Shown: positions 32,930 through 44,663 of the stretch, piece by piece
Numbering within the stretch: the first letter of the stretch is position 1
Layout: every line of letters begins with the position of its first letter
Assembly: GCA_963580285.1 (NCBI GenBank)
Contig: OY757017.1
Span: forward strand, 111,075,245-111,139,244
DNA from: Lucinisca nassula
Taxonomy: Eukaryota; Mollusca; Bivalvia; Lucinida; Lucinidae
Direction of reading: 5' to 3'
Length of the DNA: 64,000 nucleotides
Position numbers and translations under genes: made by a program
The notes under the pieces: generated by a model
Seen by the model: only the letters and a program-made list of their open reading frames with translations
Database searches by the model: none
What the model was told of the DNA's origin: nothing

Positions 32930-33146
32930 TTTTCCCCTCCTCAAATGTCTATCATTTGATAAACTCAAATAAATGATGCAAAAGTCGCTATTACTGAAAT
33001 GATACGTGCACCTGCTTCGAAAGTTCATAAACTGTATAGACATACTTATTAAAATATCAAACTTAATAATGAGCTTCTCTATAATGTTGATTAAAATCTC
33101 AACTAAATTAAGTTAAACATAGTTAGTTGTTTTGCGATTAAAGTTC

Positions 33147-33803
33147 TTATTCTAGTGACACAGTTTTGTGATTGGTTTCACCAATGTACCGTATTAAATC
33201 TAGAGCTTCGCAACACGGACATCCCATCTCTTGTTTTACATTACTCCTCTTCTTTTCATCTGTAGTGTTGTCCGGTCCCAGTCGTAGTTTCTCGGTAGTA
33301 TATTCCTTTATGTACTCCAGCTGCTTCTCGCTGCGACCTCTCACTTGGTTATACTGTCTCTCTTTCTCCGGGACTTTCTCCATGTTTGTCTTATTCGACT
33401 GTAGCTTTGTTCTCTCCCCTGACAGGAACTGGTTTACCTTTTTTGCCGGTACAGCCTCCTTTGTCTTAAGCGTAAGCTTGCAAATTATTCCGGCGACGTC
33501 TTCTCTGTTTGGAGAGTCTGTCTTAACTGAATGTCGAATGAGTCTTTGTAGTATCTTGGTCCTTTCCTTTTCGTTCCCATTCAGTACTACTTGGTCATTC
33601 TCCTTAGCTGATTCTTCATTGTGATATATTTCTCCCTTTTCGTCCATCATCTGAAGAACGACTGTTTTCTCCTTGGCTGGGTTGTGCCTCTGATGTATAT
33701 TCTCTAGTTTCATTTGCATCCGACTGCGTTCATGCTCAAGGCAGTCGCTTGCGCTGAGAGCTACTTCGAATTTAGCTTCAGCGACGGACACTTTGCGAAC
33801 CAT
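33147..33803 (-). CDS. second open frame of BEL element, coiled-coil-like (D')
   Basis: Same 218-codon frame as 13844-14500 with an identical translation. It overlaps the end of the gag-protease frame by 43 bases. Its donor gene is not recognised. Confidence 0.55.
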   Translation of the reverse strand: MVRKVSVAEAKFEVALSASDCLEHERSRMQMKLENIHQRHNPAKEKTVVLQMMDEKGEIYHNEESAKENDQVVLNGNEKERTKILQRLIRHSVKTDSPNREDVAGIICKLTLKTKEAVPAKKVNQFLSGERTKLQSNKTNMEKVPEKERQYNQVRGRSEKQLEYIKEYTTEKLRLGPDNTTDEKKRSNVKQEMGCPCCEALDLIRYIGETNHKTVSLE

Positions 33804-36800
33804 CTCATTAGGTTGAGTTTCCCGATATCTTGTTTAAGACCATTTCGACTGATGTTGTCTTGTATAAGTAAGCTCTTTTCTTCTGAAGTCGGCTTGGCTT
33901 TTTCAAGTTCGGCTTCAACAGAAGTTTTAAAATGGCTAAGTTCGTCGTTAAGCTCTATACCAGAGCAATGAGTGGCGGCAGCATTTGCCGTCTCAGGCTT
34001 ATGTTTTAGTGCGATGCTGTCATTTTGTGCTGCTGTAAGTCTATCCTGTAATGGAACTATTATCTCCACCAACTTGGCATTCTGCTCTTTTTCCTTTTTA
34101 TAACTATCATCATAACTTTCCTGGGCTGTTTTATAGTATTGCAAGTCTCGTTGCACATATACCTTCTGACTGCTTCTTTCTAAAATGATTGTGTTGGAAA
34201 CACGTGACCCATGTTCCACAGCGTTCAGTTTGGACTCTGTTGGATTAAGTTTCTGCATCATAGTTTCTACAGTGTCTTTATGTTTAGGATGTTCCCTGTC
34301 CTTTCTCTCCAGAATATTACACTGCACGACAGACTCTAGTTTAACATTACTTAGCGTTAGGTTCTGATGTGCAGTACACGGCGTCAGAGCTTCTTCAGGT
34401 TTGACTTCACTATGAAGGTCCCCAACTGTTGACTGAAGGTTCTTGTATTTCGGCAAACGTTCAACATTTTTAACAGCAAGTTTGTCATCAATGCTCATAA
34501 TTGGTGTTTTAAGAGGAGTAGAAACATCTTCAGTTTCCCAAAATTGTTCCAACGTCTTATTTATTGCCTGAATTTCAGACTGATTATTTACGCAGTAAGT
34601 GCAGGCAAAATTTGTTTGTATTACCTCTTGCTGATCTGAGCCGGTATTACCAATACATGTCCAGCCCAGGGGTGTTAACCTGGCAATAGGTTCCCCTGAT
34701 CTTCCCCTCACCTCTTGTATGGCATAGAGAAGGTCCGCACAATCCAATCCTATTAAAATGTCGACGATAGGCCTTCTTAGCGAAGATGGAAAGTCGATAT
34801 CCCTCAGATGAGGCCACCGTTCCTTGCACTTGTTCCAGTCGTCGACATGCATATTCCCGGTGACCCTGTTTACCGTGTAGGCGTTGACTTCCATGGTAAC
34901 ACTGCCTGTTACGCTCTTTAGTTCGACACTGACTGGTTTGCTTTCAAAAGTGTTAGATTGACCATTCAACACATTGACAGTCACCTTTTCTGTTCTTCCT
35001 ATCAGGCCTAGCTCGGCTGCGACGTCAGCATTTACGTAGGTCTTCGTACTAGCATCATCTAGCAAAGCATTAACTGTCAGTGAACGGCCTCCATTTTGAA
35101 GAATTACAGGAACAGTTCGCAGTCCAATGAAAACTGGCCGCACGTAGCTTTGACTCAACATCGTTGTCTGTTCCGCTTGTTCCTTCCCCTCCGTGAGGCA
35201 AGTGGCTCGATCTTTTGTTGGGGTTGTCAGGTCCTGACAGTAAGGACGTTTTAACTCAGTATTATCTACCGAAAGCAGTTTTTGTTCTATGGGTCTTGGT
35301 TTATGCAGCAGTTTATGGTGCAAGAAGATGCACCCGTCTTGCCCGCATCGTCGGCTTCGGGGACACGACTTTCCTTGGTGTCCTTGCGCTAAACATCGGT
35401 AATACAGCTGTAGTAGTTTGGCTATTCTCCATCGATCTGGCACGCTTCTTCGAATAAACTCTCGACAGTTCCAGATTCCGTGCTGCTTGCCATATTCCGG
35501 ACAAAGAGATTTTATGGACTTCCGACTTTCGTTTGCTTCACCGAAGAATGTCTGCTGATTGCCATACCTAGCTGTTGATCGAGATGATTCATCATCGAGC
35601 TTGCCCGTTAGACCACGCACCGTCTCTGAGGCTATTGTCTGGAACTCAGCCTCTTGCAGTATCCATGTTCGCAGTGCTATAACCGATTCTTCCTTGTTGT
35701 TTTCAAAAACCCAGCGATGATAACGTGCAAGCATCGCTTCCGGTATTTTGCATTGCAGCTTGATGTACAGCGATCCGTTCCCCAATTCATATTGATGTCC
35801 TGCCTCTTGCAGATTTATCATTGCGATATCGAGAAGATCAGCAAACTCCTCGATATCCTTTGCACTGCCTGGTCTTATCTGACGGAACTGCTCCAGCTCC
35901 TCTAAGTAAATAGCGATCTGTCTACGTTTTCCGCCGAACTTCCGCTCCAGTCGATCTTTGGCAGCTTCATAAGCTGTAGCAGAATGTCCTAAACTCTCGA
36001 TCACTTTCAAAGCGTCCCCGGACAAATATTGACGTAGCTGCAAAAGCTTATACTCTGCCGTTGCTGGTGCGCTATCAATACAGGCGATGAAGGCAGCTTT
36101 CCAATTCTGATATTGACGCTTTTCTCCATTAAAAACAGGTATTTGAACACGTTTTAATTGCCTCCATAAATCTTGCCCGATTGATGGAGTATTGTAGCTA
36201 GCTGTCGGTTCGAAAGGCACAGCCTCAACCCTCAGTTTGCGTTCATTTACTACAGTATTTAAGCCGTGGTGTTCTACAGGTCTGTTTGTATATGACAATG
36301 AATTCTCTCTATCGATCTTGTTCGTCATTCTGCCATATGCAGGCTTTTGTTCTGTTTCATCAAACAAGGCCTTTGGCTGTATTTTGGTGGTAGGGTTTGC
36401 TATTTCGTTTGCTCTAAGTACCGTTGGGTAATCAGGAAGTCCTACCTTTTCCAGTGTTCCATGAGTAGATTTTCCAGGCTGAGAGTCTATACTGTTTTTC
36501 TGTGATTCGTTTTGCTGCTGCACATATGCGTTCGAATGTTCTGAAATGTTCCTTCTGTTTAAATCTATCGTAAGTATTTCTGATATCTCACTTGCTTGTT
36601 CTTTCTGTTTATCCATGCACCGTCTTGCTGCTTCACACGCCGCTGTGAATTCCTCCTCGATCTTCTCCATTTCTACGACAACCCTTTTACCATTTTCCAT
36701 TTCCTTATTTTTCGCATACAGTTCCGATAAGGATGACATAACGTCCAGCACGCTCTCCATTGCACTATCAAGTCTGTCGCATGCACATTCGATCTCCTCA

Positions 36801-36985
36801 TTGCAGGGCGATTTATTTCTTTCTATCAAAAATAGCAACTTATTTCTTGATCGCGTAAAATAGGATTTGGTTCGAACCTTTTCTATCTTGAGTTTTGTTT
36901 CTGTATCCAAACTCTCCTTTGAAATCCCGGCCGAATTGACGTTTTCGCTCTGACTGTCTGTGCTGGACCTGTTCTCCGACGCCAT
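33761..36985 (-). CDS. Gag-protease polyprotein of a pol-less BEL/Pao element
   Basis: 1074 codons from the ATG at 36985. The N-terminal 150 residues are charged and helix-prone. Residues about 275-460 resemble the DUF1759-type Gag domain ('VPVFNG'-like VQIPVFNGEKRQYQNWKAAF, then the RLERKFGG region). Residues about 495-565 form Cys/His knuckles ('CPEYGKQHGIWNC' and a GC..LHHKLLH end). The DUF1758 retropepsin has its active site at about 642-646 (ALLDDAST). The normal linker toward reverse transcriptase ('FWETEDV', then DDKLAVKNVE) ends near residue 842. From there to the end the sequence is lysine- and glutamate-rich and unrelated to reverse transcriptase. The element would depend on polymerase and integrase supplied in trans. 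Confidence 0.9.
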   Translation of the reverse strand: MASENRSSTDSQSENVNSAGISKESLDTETKLKIEKVRTKSYFTRSRNKLLFLIERNKSPCNEEIECACDRLDSAMESVLDVMSSLSELYAKNKEMENGKRVVVEMEKIEEEFTAACEAARRCMDKQKEQASEISEILTIDLNRRNISEHSNAYVQQQNESQKNSIDSQPGKSTHGTLEKVGLPDYPTVLRANEIANPTTKIQPKALFDETEQKPAYGRMTNKIDRENSLSYTNRPVEHHGLNTVVNERKLRVEAVPFEPTASYNTPSIGQDLWRQLKRVQIPVFNGEKRQYQNWKAAFIACIDSAPATAEYKLLQLRQYLSGDALKVIESLGHSATAYEAAKDRLERKFGGKRRQIAIYLEELEQFRQIRPGSAKDIEEFADLLDIAMINLQEAGHQYELGNGSLYIKLQCKIPEAMLARYHRWVFENNKEESVIALRTWILQEAEFQTIASETVRGLTGKLDDESSRSTARYGNQQTFFGEANESRKSIKSLCPEYGKQHGIWNCREFIRRSVPDRWRIAKLLQLYYRCLAQGHQGKSCPRSRRCGQDGCIFLHHKLLHKPRPIEQKLLSVDNTELKRPYCQDLTTPTKDRATCLTEGKEQAEQTTMLSQSYVRPVFIGLRTVPVILQNGGRSLTVNALLDDASTKTYVNADVAAELGLIGRTEKVTVNVLNGQSNTFESKPVSVELKSVTGSVTMEVNAYTVNRVTGNMHVDDWNKCKERWPHLRDIDFPSSLRRPIVDILIGLDCADLLYAIQEVRGRSGEPIARLTPLGWTCIGNTGSDQQEVIQTNFACTYCVNNQSEIQAINKTLEQFWETEDVSTPLKTPIMSIDDKLAVKNVERLPKYKNLQSTVGDLHSEVKPEEALTPCTAHQNLTLSNVKLESVVQCNILERKDREHPKHKDTVETMMQKLNPTESKLNAVEHGSRVSNTIILERSSQKVYVQRDLQYYKTAQESYDDSYKKEKEQNAKLVEIIVPLQDRLTAAQNDSIALKHKPETANAAATHCSGIELNDELSHFKTSVEAELEKAKPTSEEKSLLIQDNISRNGLKQDIGKLNLMRWFAKCPSLKLNSK

Positions 36986-37060
36986 TTGGTCTGTATTTCA
37001 GCAATATGTTTCCGTTTTCCTTATTTTTTCGTTCTGTTAACCTCGCTCTGCTACCAGTTT

Positions 37061-37336
37061 TGGTGTTACGATTTTCCCGATTATGGAAATAACACCAAAG
37101 TAATGAAATCAATTGCTGAAAACGATTTATTAACGAATGCTACACTGTTTGTAGCCATTACGATTTTCCGTGACGATCTCTTAAACTAATCTAATTTCCT
37201 GGCAACCGACGTTTCTTACGTTGCTATCCGACGTCACAACACGTGACGTCGCATAATAAACCAATTATCCGAAGTAACGTTATAAAAGAAGCTTATGTTA
37301 TGAAATCGGTTTAGCCTTCATATTATCTTCTTTCCA
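37061..37336 (-). repeat. 5' LTR of BEL element (D')
   Basis: Identical by eye to 17758-18033. Confidence 0.93.
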
Positions 37337-37902
37337 GGCGCCAAATTGCAGAAGCTTAGCATGAAAAGTTGGACGCTTTAATTTGTGTTAAAACATCTGT
37401 ATGCTGTTGTTGGTTATTGACGAGGAGCTTACGGAAAGGGCTGTTTTCCACAACCGTTTTGCTATAGAGAATTTTTTTACCGTTTCCAAAAACTTTTTTA
37501 TGAAAGAGATACGGCCCATTAAGATAAAACAATAGACACGTGTGGGGTTGCTGGGGTCCGATGACGTCATTTACCGATCGTGTGCAGAAAAAAACTGTAG
37601 CGGTGGTGGGTGGGCGGCGGTTGGATGCCGAAAAACTTTGATGTTCGCATTGAACTTGCTTGTTTATTTTGTTTAAAATCAGAGTTTTAAGTATAATACT
37701 CACAAAATCGGGCTTGCTAGTAATGGAGATTGTTATGTTACTCATGTGTAAGTAAAATTGAGTGGACAATTAAATGTTCTTTATGTCGGGAATTGTAAAA
37801 GGATAGAGCATAACATGAGATGCATCGTATTTTCAGCTGACAAAAGTAAAAATAAAATGGTCCAAAAATAATTGGGCGGATTACCCGCACCCTGAACTTG
37901 GG

Positions 37903-39447
37903 CAGTGATTTTTTTACCCCTGCGTCCTGCGTCCAGGACGCACAAATCGGACTGAGGACGCACGATCATAAAATATGTGCGTCCGTCGGACGCAAATATT
38001 TCATGGGCGAAAAAAAATCCAACTTTCATTTTCACTGCTGTAAATATCGGCGGAAGTGATAAAATACCCCACTTTTACCGAACCTTCAACTGCCAAACGA
38101 GTCACCAAAAAAATCGATACAGGTACAATTTGATGATCCAACCACAAGACGAAAATTCCCTCCATCCAAAATGAGCCCAAACTTTCACACAAGCAAGTTC
38201 AATGCGAACATCAAAGTTTTCCGCCATCCAAATCGCCGCCCACAAACCGACTCTACCATTTTTCTGCATGTGATCGGTAAATGTGTCAAATGACGTCATC
38301 CGATGCCAGCAACCCCGCACGTGTTTAATGCCATTGTTTTTATTTAATGGGCTGTATCCCGTTCTTAAAAAAATGTTTGGAACCGGTAAAAAATATTTTC
38401 TCGATAGCTAAACGGTTGTGAATGAAGTTGGATAGAAAACAGCACTTTGCACACCCCCCGAATTATCCCCAGCAGCTCCAACAACAGCGTTCGACTTTTC
38501 CCGCCAAGCCGAGCGTCTGCTATTTCGCGCAAAAACATAACCATTCACGATCCGTTTTTATAATGCATACATCTACCGTTAGATGTAGCTAATTGTCTGA
38601 GGTGCGAGTAAATCATTTTCACATTGATTGTGGATTAAATTTTTTGATTGGGGTATAAACGCAAATTAGAGACATAACTTGAGACCATATTTTCACACCT
38701 CGTTCAAGTTGGCTTATCGCCAGAAATGAAAGACACGCACCACAGGGCAATCATGTTTACTTGGCAATTATGTGACAGGGATTAACAATAGTGTCATAAT
38801 TGAACTGTTATAAATACACAAACGGTTTGTCTCTGAATTGTCGACAAAGCAGGACAGTGCAGCACAATTATTGTGATTTACTTACTGTAGTTTTACTGTA
38901 TTTAAGTACTCAAAAGACGGACAGCTGTAGACGATTTTTTTTGCACTTGCCCGACCGGGCGTCCTAAGGTCAAAGTGCACCTGCCAGGTGCGATTTCGGA
39001 CTTGTACCGGGCGGCCGGGCGATGGATTTGTCAGCCCCTGAACCAAGATAGCTGGTGTCCCAACCAGGGGAGGAAACGTTTGTCGATAATGGTTTGGAAT
39101 ATTTTCTCCATTGTGCATGAAGTAAATTTCACGCACATGTTGCGGTGCGCATTTATCGAGAACGAAAGTAGAAAACATGACGGAAAATAGACTAAAAAAC
39201 GTACACTTTAGCAGGATTTCTTTGGGCTAGTAGAAGTTGATGATTGATTCTGTTCATTGCAAATAATAGATACTAGACCGCATTATTTTAACTATGAATG
39301 ATGGCATTTTATACTGAACCGATCTTTTTTGTACTTCCTTTTTTTCCCTCCAAATATTGGGACTCATACTTTCTGATTTGGGACGCACAGTTTTTTGGTT
39401 GAGTGAGTCCCAGGACGCATAGTTGAAAATTTGTAAAAAAATCACTG
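37903..39447. mobile_element. hAT-like element with CAGTG ends (D')
   Basis: Copy of 18600-20144. One visible substitution (39233 G, where D has C at 19930). Confidence 0.65.
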
Positions 39448-39504
39448 CTTGGGCCTGTAATTTGAGGAAAAAAAACTGTGGGTAATACACGCCCGAATAC
39501 GGTA

Positions 39505-39700
39505 AGCCTGTCCAGGAACCGCGGTGCGAGGCGGACCGTCCATGCTAATAAACCCTATTGGTTTCATTGGGCGACAGGGCTTGAGATGTCATTTCATCTC
39601 AATATCGGGTAAAAGTCCCACAAAATTATAAGCAATGTCTCCAAAATGACCTTTACAGTGTTGACGGGGACGTTTAACCTCAAATCAAACAAACAAAAAC
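39505..39700 (+). repeat. GGGGCTTGAAG-family right half (D')
   Basis: Copy of 20202-20397. Confidence 0.85.
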
Positions 39701-39707
39701 TGTGCGG

Positions 39708-39841
39708 CCACCAACAGCTAAGGTCATACGGAGACAGGACCTCGGTTTAAAGACACATCCAAAAGTCTGGAGAAGCCTGGGATAGTACCTGCGATCCCTG
39801 TTTACAAGGCGAGTAGCGTAACCACTACACCACGGAGGCTT
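39708..39841 (-). repeat. SINE family C (D')
   Basis: Copy of 20405-20538. Confidence 0.75.
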
Positions 39842-39844
39842 CTA

Positions 39845-39916
39845 CTTTTAGAGAGGAAAGATATACTATCCTATAATAATATTTTATTAGGACATTATAT
39901 CTTTCCTCTCTAAAAG
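39845..39916. repeat. 72 bp hairpin (D')
   Basis: Copy of 20542-20613. Confidence 0.75.
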
Positions 39917-40578
39917 CTTGGAACTGGTCCCTGTGGTTGGGTCGGTGTGAAGGTGCTATGTAGCTTTCAGTGCCAACTGAGGTAATGGCCAAGTATGATC
40001 GACTCAGTATATGAAGATAGATAGGGTGTTCTAGTACCTGGGCTTTGGTAGGCAAAACTTAACTATACCGCAAGAGCCTGTTGTGCTTGCAGCAGGTGTG
40101 GAATGGAATGGGGTAGGGGATGGGATGCTTTTTTTTTTAATCCTTTGGGACAATTGCACTTTTCTGGGTGCTGATTTTCCTACTGATTTTCTGTAGGAAA
40201 ATCAACGTGAGTAGGTATCTAAGGTCCTATCATGAAGATGTGCGTAAGCACAGCCCAAAACTGGAAATAAAATGCAAAATTATCCCCAAAATGGTGTAGA
40301 TAAGGCATATTTCAGGTTAAAACCAAGGTTTTTAACTAGGTTTTAATTAAGTTCTGCAATTTCAAGCTTGTTCTAAGCAGAACTTTGTTGTTGTTTATCT
40401 ATAAAGCATTTTATCGCTGCTAATAAACTCATTGTGCTAAAATAACCTCTTGTGCATTACACATGGTACTAAACTCATGCTGCTATATGTGCACATAAGT
40501 AAATATGTTACAATTCAAAATCTTTTTGTGCTCCTGATGAACTCCATCAGTGCAGTCCTAATATCCTTCTGTCCTTGT
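39917..40578. other. probable LINE 3' non-coding region (D')
   Basis: Copy of 20614-21275. Confidence 0.4.
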
Positions 40579-41706
40579 TTACTTACTTATGTCTTTCACC
40601 ATGCCTGTTAACACTTTCAAGTTAATTTCTGTTATCAATCCTATATCTTCCCTATTCAGAATCTCTTCAACTGTGTGCTCTAAAATAGCCTTTTCTGCAG
40701 TAAATCCCTGACAGCAGAAAAAGTAATGATCTACAGTCTCTTTCATATTGCACACCTTACATAAACTTGACAGATCTTTGTTGATTTTGGCCTGATGATC
40801 ATTTAATATTGAGTGCCCACTGTGCAGCTGATTTACTGCAGAAAATGCCCTTCTGTCCCTATCTTTTTCCTGCAATACATTATCTTTGTCTGAGCACTTG
40901 TACTTTTGTTCGCATTTTTCGTTACCCTGTATTTTACACTCCCATACTGCTTCTTTCTTGTCCAGGATTGGTTTTACCTCATTGTTTTTTATCATTTGGG
41001 TGATGCTGCCTTTGCTTGTTGAGCTGCCAACTCATTACCCTCAATATCTTGGTGCCCGGGCACCCAATGAACTTTGATAGTGTTCTCGCTATTCCTTACC
41101 TTTGCTAAGCTCTCCTTGATACTAAGGACTGTTTCGATCTTGTTTGTTGGCATTTCAACACTGAATGCAGTTTTAATTGCTGGTTGACAGTCAGTCAGAA
41201 TATGAACCACTCTGCCTTTGAAATCTAGGTCAGCCAAGAATTCCAGCCCTATCTGTATACCCACCAGTTCTCCAGTATAATTGTTACCTATAGGACTAAC
41301 TCTCTTGTTCACTGGTGTACAGGAAATACCCTCTAAATAGACTGCAGCACCAGCTCCCGTTGGGCCTGGATTTCCTAGCGCTGATCCATCTGTGAACAAA
41401 AGTACATCATTTGTACCACAATGACTTAGTAGCTCTATTATTTTTTTTTTTTCCTGTTCTTCTTTAGAAAACTGGAATTCTTCTTTCTCTATACTACCTT
41501 TCTCTTTAATGAGCCCCATCAATTCCTATATCCATCGTATTTGTCAAGACTTCCAAGGCTTCTGTGCTGGTACTGAACAAACAGCCTGTTGCCTTTAGCC
41601 TTGCTGACCTCTGAACCTTTCCAAATTCTTTGCTGCTTTCCGCCAGGGATTCTACTGTTACTTTTTGTTTTGCTTCCACGGAAGAACTGCATGTGCGTAA
41701 TTTCAT
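40579..41706 (-). pseudogene. 5'-truncated LINE with RNase H (D')
   Basis: Copy of 21276-22403. The translations are identical, so the frameshifts predate the duplication. Confidence 0.85.
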
Positions 41707-41899
41707 TGGTCAAATCAGAGCTCATTTATAATTTAATGAATATTTATAAGCTCTGATGTCAACTTTCAATGATGCAGTTTGTAAACAAATCCGAGTTCTA
41801 AGAAAAAAAAAAAGAAAAGAAAAATATGGCTTTGTTTATAATACACAGAGACAGTGAATCTTAAATAACGTTGCTGATGATTTATTTTTACTTTTGACT

Positions 41900-41916
41900 A
41901 TGGTAATTACCTTAGA
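41900..41916 (+). pseudogene. first codons of Merlin transposase, cut by breakpoint
   Basis: ATG and the next codons (to the first two bases of codon 6) match 22597-22613. The sequence then diverges, so this copy has only the leader and start. Confidence 0.8.
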
Positions 41917-42912
41917 GTCACCAGAAAGATGAAAGGCTTAAACTTATGAAGACAGCAAATCGGGATCTGTAGAATCTTATTTAGTCTGCAGTTTCCTTAA
42001 AGTTTCAAATCGGTCTCATTTCATCTCATTTGCATATAATTTGGTGCTGTTGTCCAGGACCCGGCAGTAAAACGCGCTGAGCCATCCGGTGCAAAGCCAC
42101 AGGAACACTGGAGCAAAAGAAAACCAATAGTTGAACCCGGTTGGACCAAGCAATAGACACAAAAGTTCCGGCTCCTACCAACTAATAAATAGCTTTAAGC
42201 CAATGCTGAAGCAAAAGAAAACCAACAGATAGACTTTGATGGGCCCGACCAGAAGCCTGTTCTCTAGTGACTGAGCTACATGCTTAGTAACCACAGGTCA
42301 CATGTTCGAGCCAGGCCTTTTTTTGCTTTCGGTTGTTAGAAAACCAAAGTCCCGTCTCTATATGACATTAGATGTTGAGGGGACGTAAATCTTAAACAGA
42401 CAGATTGATCCAAATCTTCATCCTCAGGGCGATCTCTTAGACTAAGGCCTGACGAGTTAATTTTGGCGACTAAATGGTAGTATAAGTATATTCATGGTGT
42501 CCATAGTAAGATAGAAAGGCTAATCGTTGTTACCTACGGAAGATGACAGTGTAAGCTAAAATTAGTCACAACTGAGTCTGGGAATTTTCATATTTTTTAT
42601 TGCTACATTAACTTGCTGGTACTAAAATACGAAACAGAAAAGCACATTATCAATATCTGTGCTTTGAAAGTGCTTGCATTCTTTGAAAAACATTAGTTAG
42701 AAAGTGTGTAGATTCGTCCTTCCAAAACATAATGGCGGCCGTCTATTCTCAAACGTCATGAATAATTAATGAGGCATCAACAACAAAAGATACGCCCTAA
42801 CAACAAGTTGCGCCTGGCAGTCTCAATAGAAGCCAGTGCCTGGTAAAGAGCTATCTAGCCTTTCCTTTCACTCTGTCGTATCTTTTCTTTTTCTAATGTC
42901 ATATCTCTTGGG
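41917..42912. other. mostly unassigned stretch with a decayed SINE
   Basis: About 42255-42405 looks like an old tRNA-derived SINE (GTTCGAGCC B-box-like, then a 'gaggggacgtaaatcttaaa' tail). An ATGGCGGCC at 42732 is followed by a stop after nine codons. No gene is supported. Confidence 0.4.
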
Positions 42913-43030
42913 AGCATGATAGCTTAGTGGTAAGTACACTTGCCTCTGATGCTAGAGGCCGCAGGTTCAATCCCTGGGGGCGGGGATTATTTCGGTGTCC
43001 GAACACACGCTATTGGCAGGGATAAAGACT
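42913..43030 (+). repeat. SINE family B, 5' fragment
   Basis: Head with TAGCTTAGTGGTAAGTAC and B box GCAGGTTCAATCC; the body is cut after 'ctattggcagggat'. Confidence 0.7.
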
Positions 43031-43079
43031 AACAGTCACCCATATTGACTGAAAAATCAGCTGGACACCAAAAAATTGT

Positions 43080-43620
43080 AAATGTAATAAACAATCAGTG
43101 TTAAAAATCCTCCTAAGGTGATTAGCAACACCTAACGGTAGATGTAAGCATAATAAAAACAGACTATTCTACTCCTTCGTGACTGCCAATTTTTTCGCGG
43201 GAAAAGAGCATGCTTTGCCCAAATATTTTTGTGCCAAAACGAAAGTGAATGCGCTAACACTGTCATTTGTGTAAACACACTGTACACTGCATGAAAATAA
43301 ATTGTGCGTAACACAATGCACATTTCTCAAAACACAACTGTTCAGCTATTGAGAAAATAATTCAACAAATCTTTATGAGAGAAAAATGCTCCATTAAAAT
43401 AAACAATGACATTGTGTATGCAACGTCCTTGAACGAATTTACTGATATCCGATGACATCATTTACCGATCACATTCAGAAAAATGGTAGCAGTAATTTCT
43501 AGACAGTGGACTTTTGGGTAACAGAAAACTTTGGTGTTTGCCTTAATCTTGTTTATAAAGACAGGTAGGAAAGTTTGGGCTCATTGTATAGCTGGATTAT
43601 TAAATTGTTCTTTACTAGTG
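43080..43620 (+). repeat. ~900 bp dispersed repeat, third copy (partial)
   Basis: Homologous to the L copy (13130-13350 plus 18034-18450) and to the reverse of the R copy. Shared marks are ACCTAACGGTAGATGTA, CCGATGACATCATTTACCGA and GGAAAGTTTGGGCTCATT. No conserved frame. Confidence 0.6.
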
Positions 43621-43625
43621 CTTAC

Positions 43626-44543
43626 TAGGGCGGACGATTTGGCCAGCGGACGATTTGGCCCGGACGATTTGGCCTAGGACAATTCGGCCTAGGACAATTT
43701 GGCCAGCCAAAAATACCAGGTAGGACAATTTGGCCAAATTGATTTCTCCTAGCGGTTTTACCAATTCTTATAGACGTAGGTTGTGGGTACTCGTTAGAAC
43801 CTATGTTTGAAGTATAAATAAGAAAAAATATCATGGATTTTCTTATTCAATCAATCATTTCATTAGTATGTTTTTTTTCATTTGGCTACATATTTTCATC
43901 AAATATTTCATTTTTTTTTCAGTGATTTCATCTGTCATTTCATGGCTTTGATGAGTGAAAATCAAATGTTGGCATAAGAGGAAATTGCACAGTTTGAGCA
44001 AAACCAAATAAATAAGTGTGGAATAGCTAATTAAGAAAACAAGGAACCAAGACCAGACAGCAAATCAGTTAGCCAATTAACCATGAATACATGAACATAT
44101 AATTAATCTTGTTTTCCAGCCAATTTAAACAAAACCATTAAATTTATTTATTTATTATTATTATTATTTTATTATTATTTTTTTTATTATTATTTTATTG
44201 TATTTTTGGTGTTTTGGGGATTACAGTTAGCCATTTTTATTAATTTGCTCATAAAGAATATCTCAGGCCATAAATAAGAGTTCAAAAACAACAACAACAA
44301 CAAAAATCTAATTGTTTAAAGTCTTCTTTAAATGTTCCTTCCACATATTCAAACATTACTGTATATTAAAACAAACCTAAAACATTAAATTTTCAGTTTA
44401 AAATAGTCATTATATTAATCTGGCCAAATTGTCCTACCCAATATTTTTGGCTGGCCAAATTGTCCTAGGCCGAATCGTCCTAAGCCAAATCGTCCGGGCC
44501 AAATCGTCCGCTGGCCAAATCGTCCGCTGGCCAAATCGTCCTA
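43626..44543. mobile_element. inverted-repeat element with arms of iterated GGACGATTTGGCC
   Basis: The left arm (43626-43740) repeats GGACGATTTGGCC and GGACAATTTGGCC about six times, and the right arm (about 44420-44543) carries the same modules inverted. Both arms include a CCAAAAATA segment. The middle is AT-rich with an ATT microsatellite near 44150-44200 and no coding. The target duplication is unclear. Confidence 0.75.
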
Positions 44544-44663
44544 CATTCCTCTTATCTCCCTAAGCTGACACTTTTAAGTTGATTGCAGCTCTTGTTTATT
44601 CATGCTTACTGTTATACAATAAGGGTGTTAAGCTGCATTGATTGTCTGGATAATTGACAAGTA

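Larger units (their letters stand above)
32654..37336 (-). mobile_element. BEL/Pao element lacking polymerase, intact Gag-protease (D')
   Basis: Copy of 13351-18033, with LTRs at 32654-32929 and 37061-37336. They differ from each other at the same four positions as in D. The long reading frame is open in this copy. Confidence 0.92.
32026..39502. mobile_element. TA-flanked inverted-repeat element with nested BEL and hAT-like elements (D')
   Basis: Copy of 12723-20199, with the same ends and flanking TA. Confidence 0.8.

Noticed and set aside
42732..42761. first exon of TMEM143 (ATGGCGGCC start)
   Set aside because: Stops after nine codons, with no good donor before the stop. Only the YY1-like look supported it.
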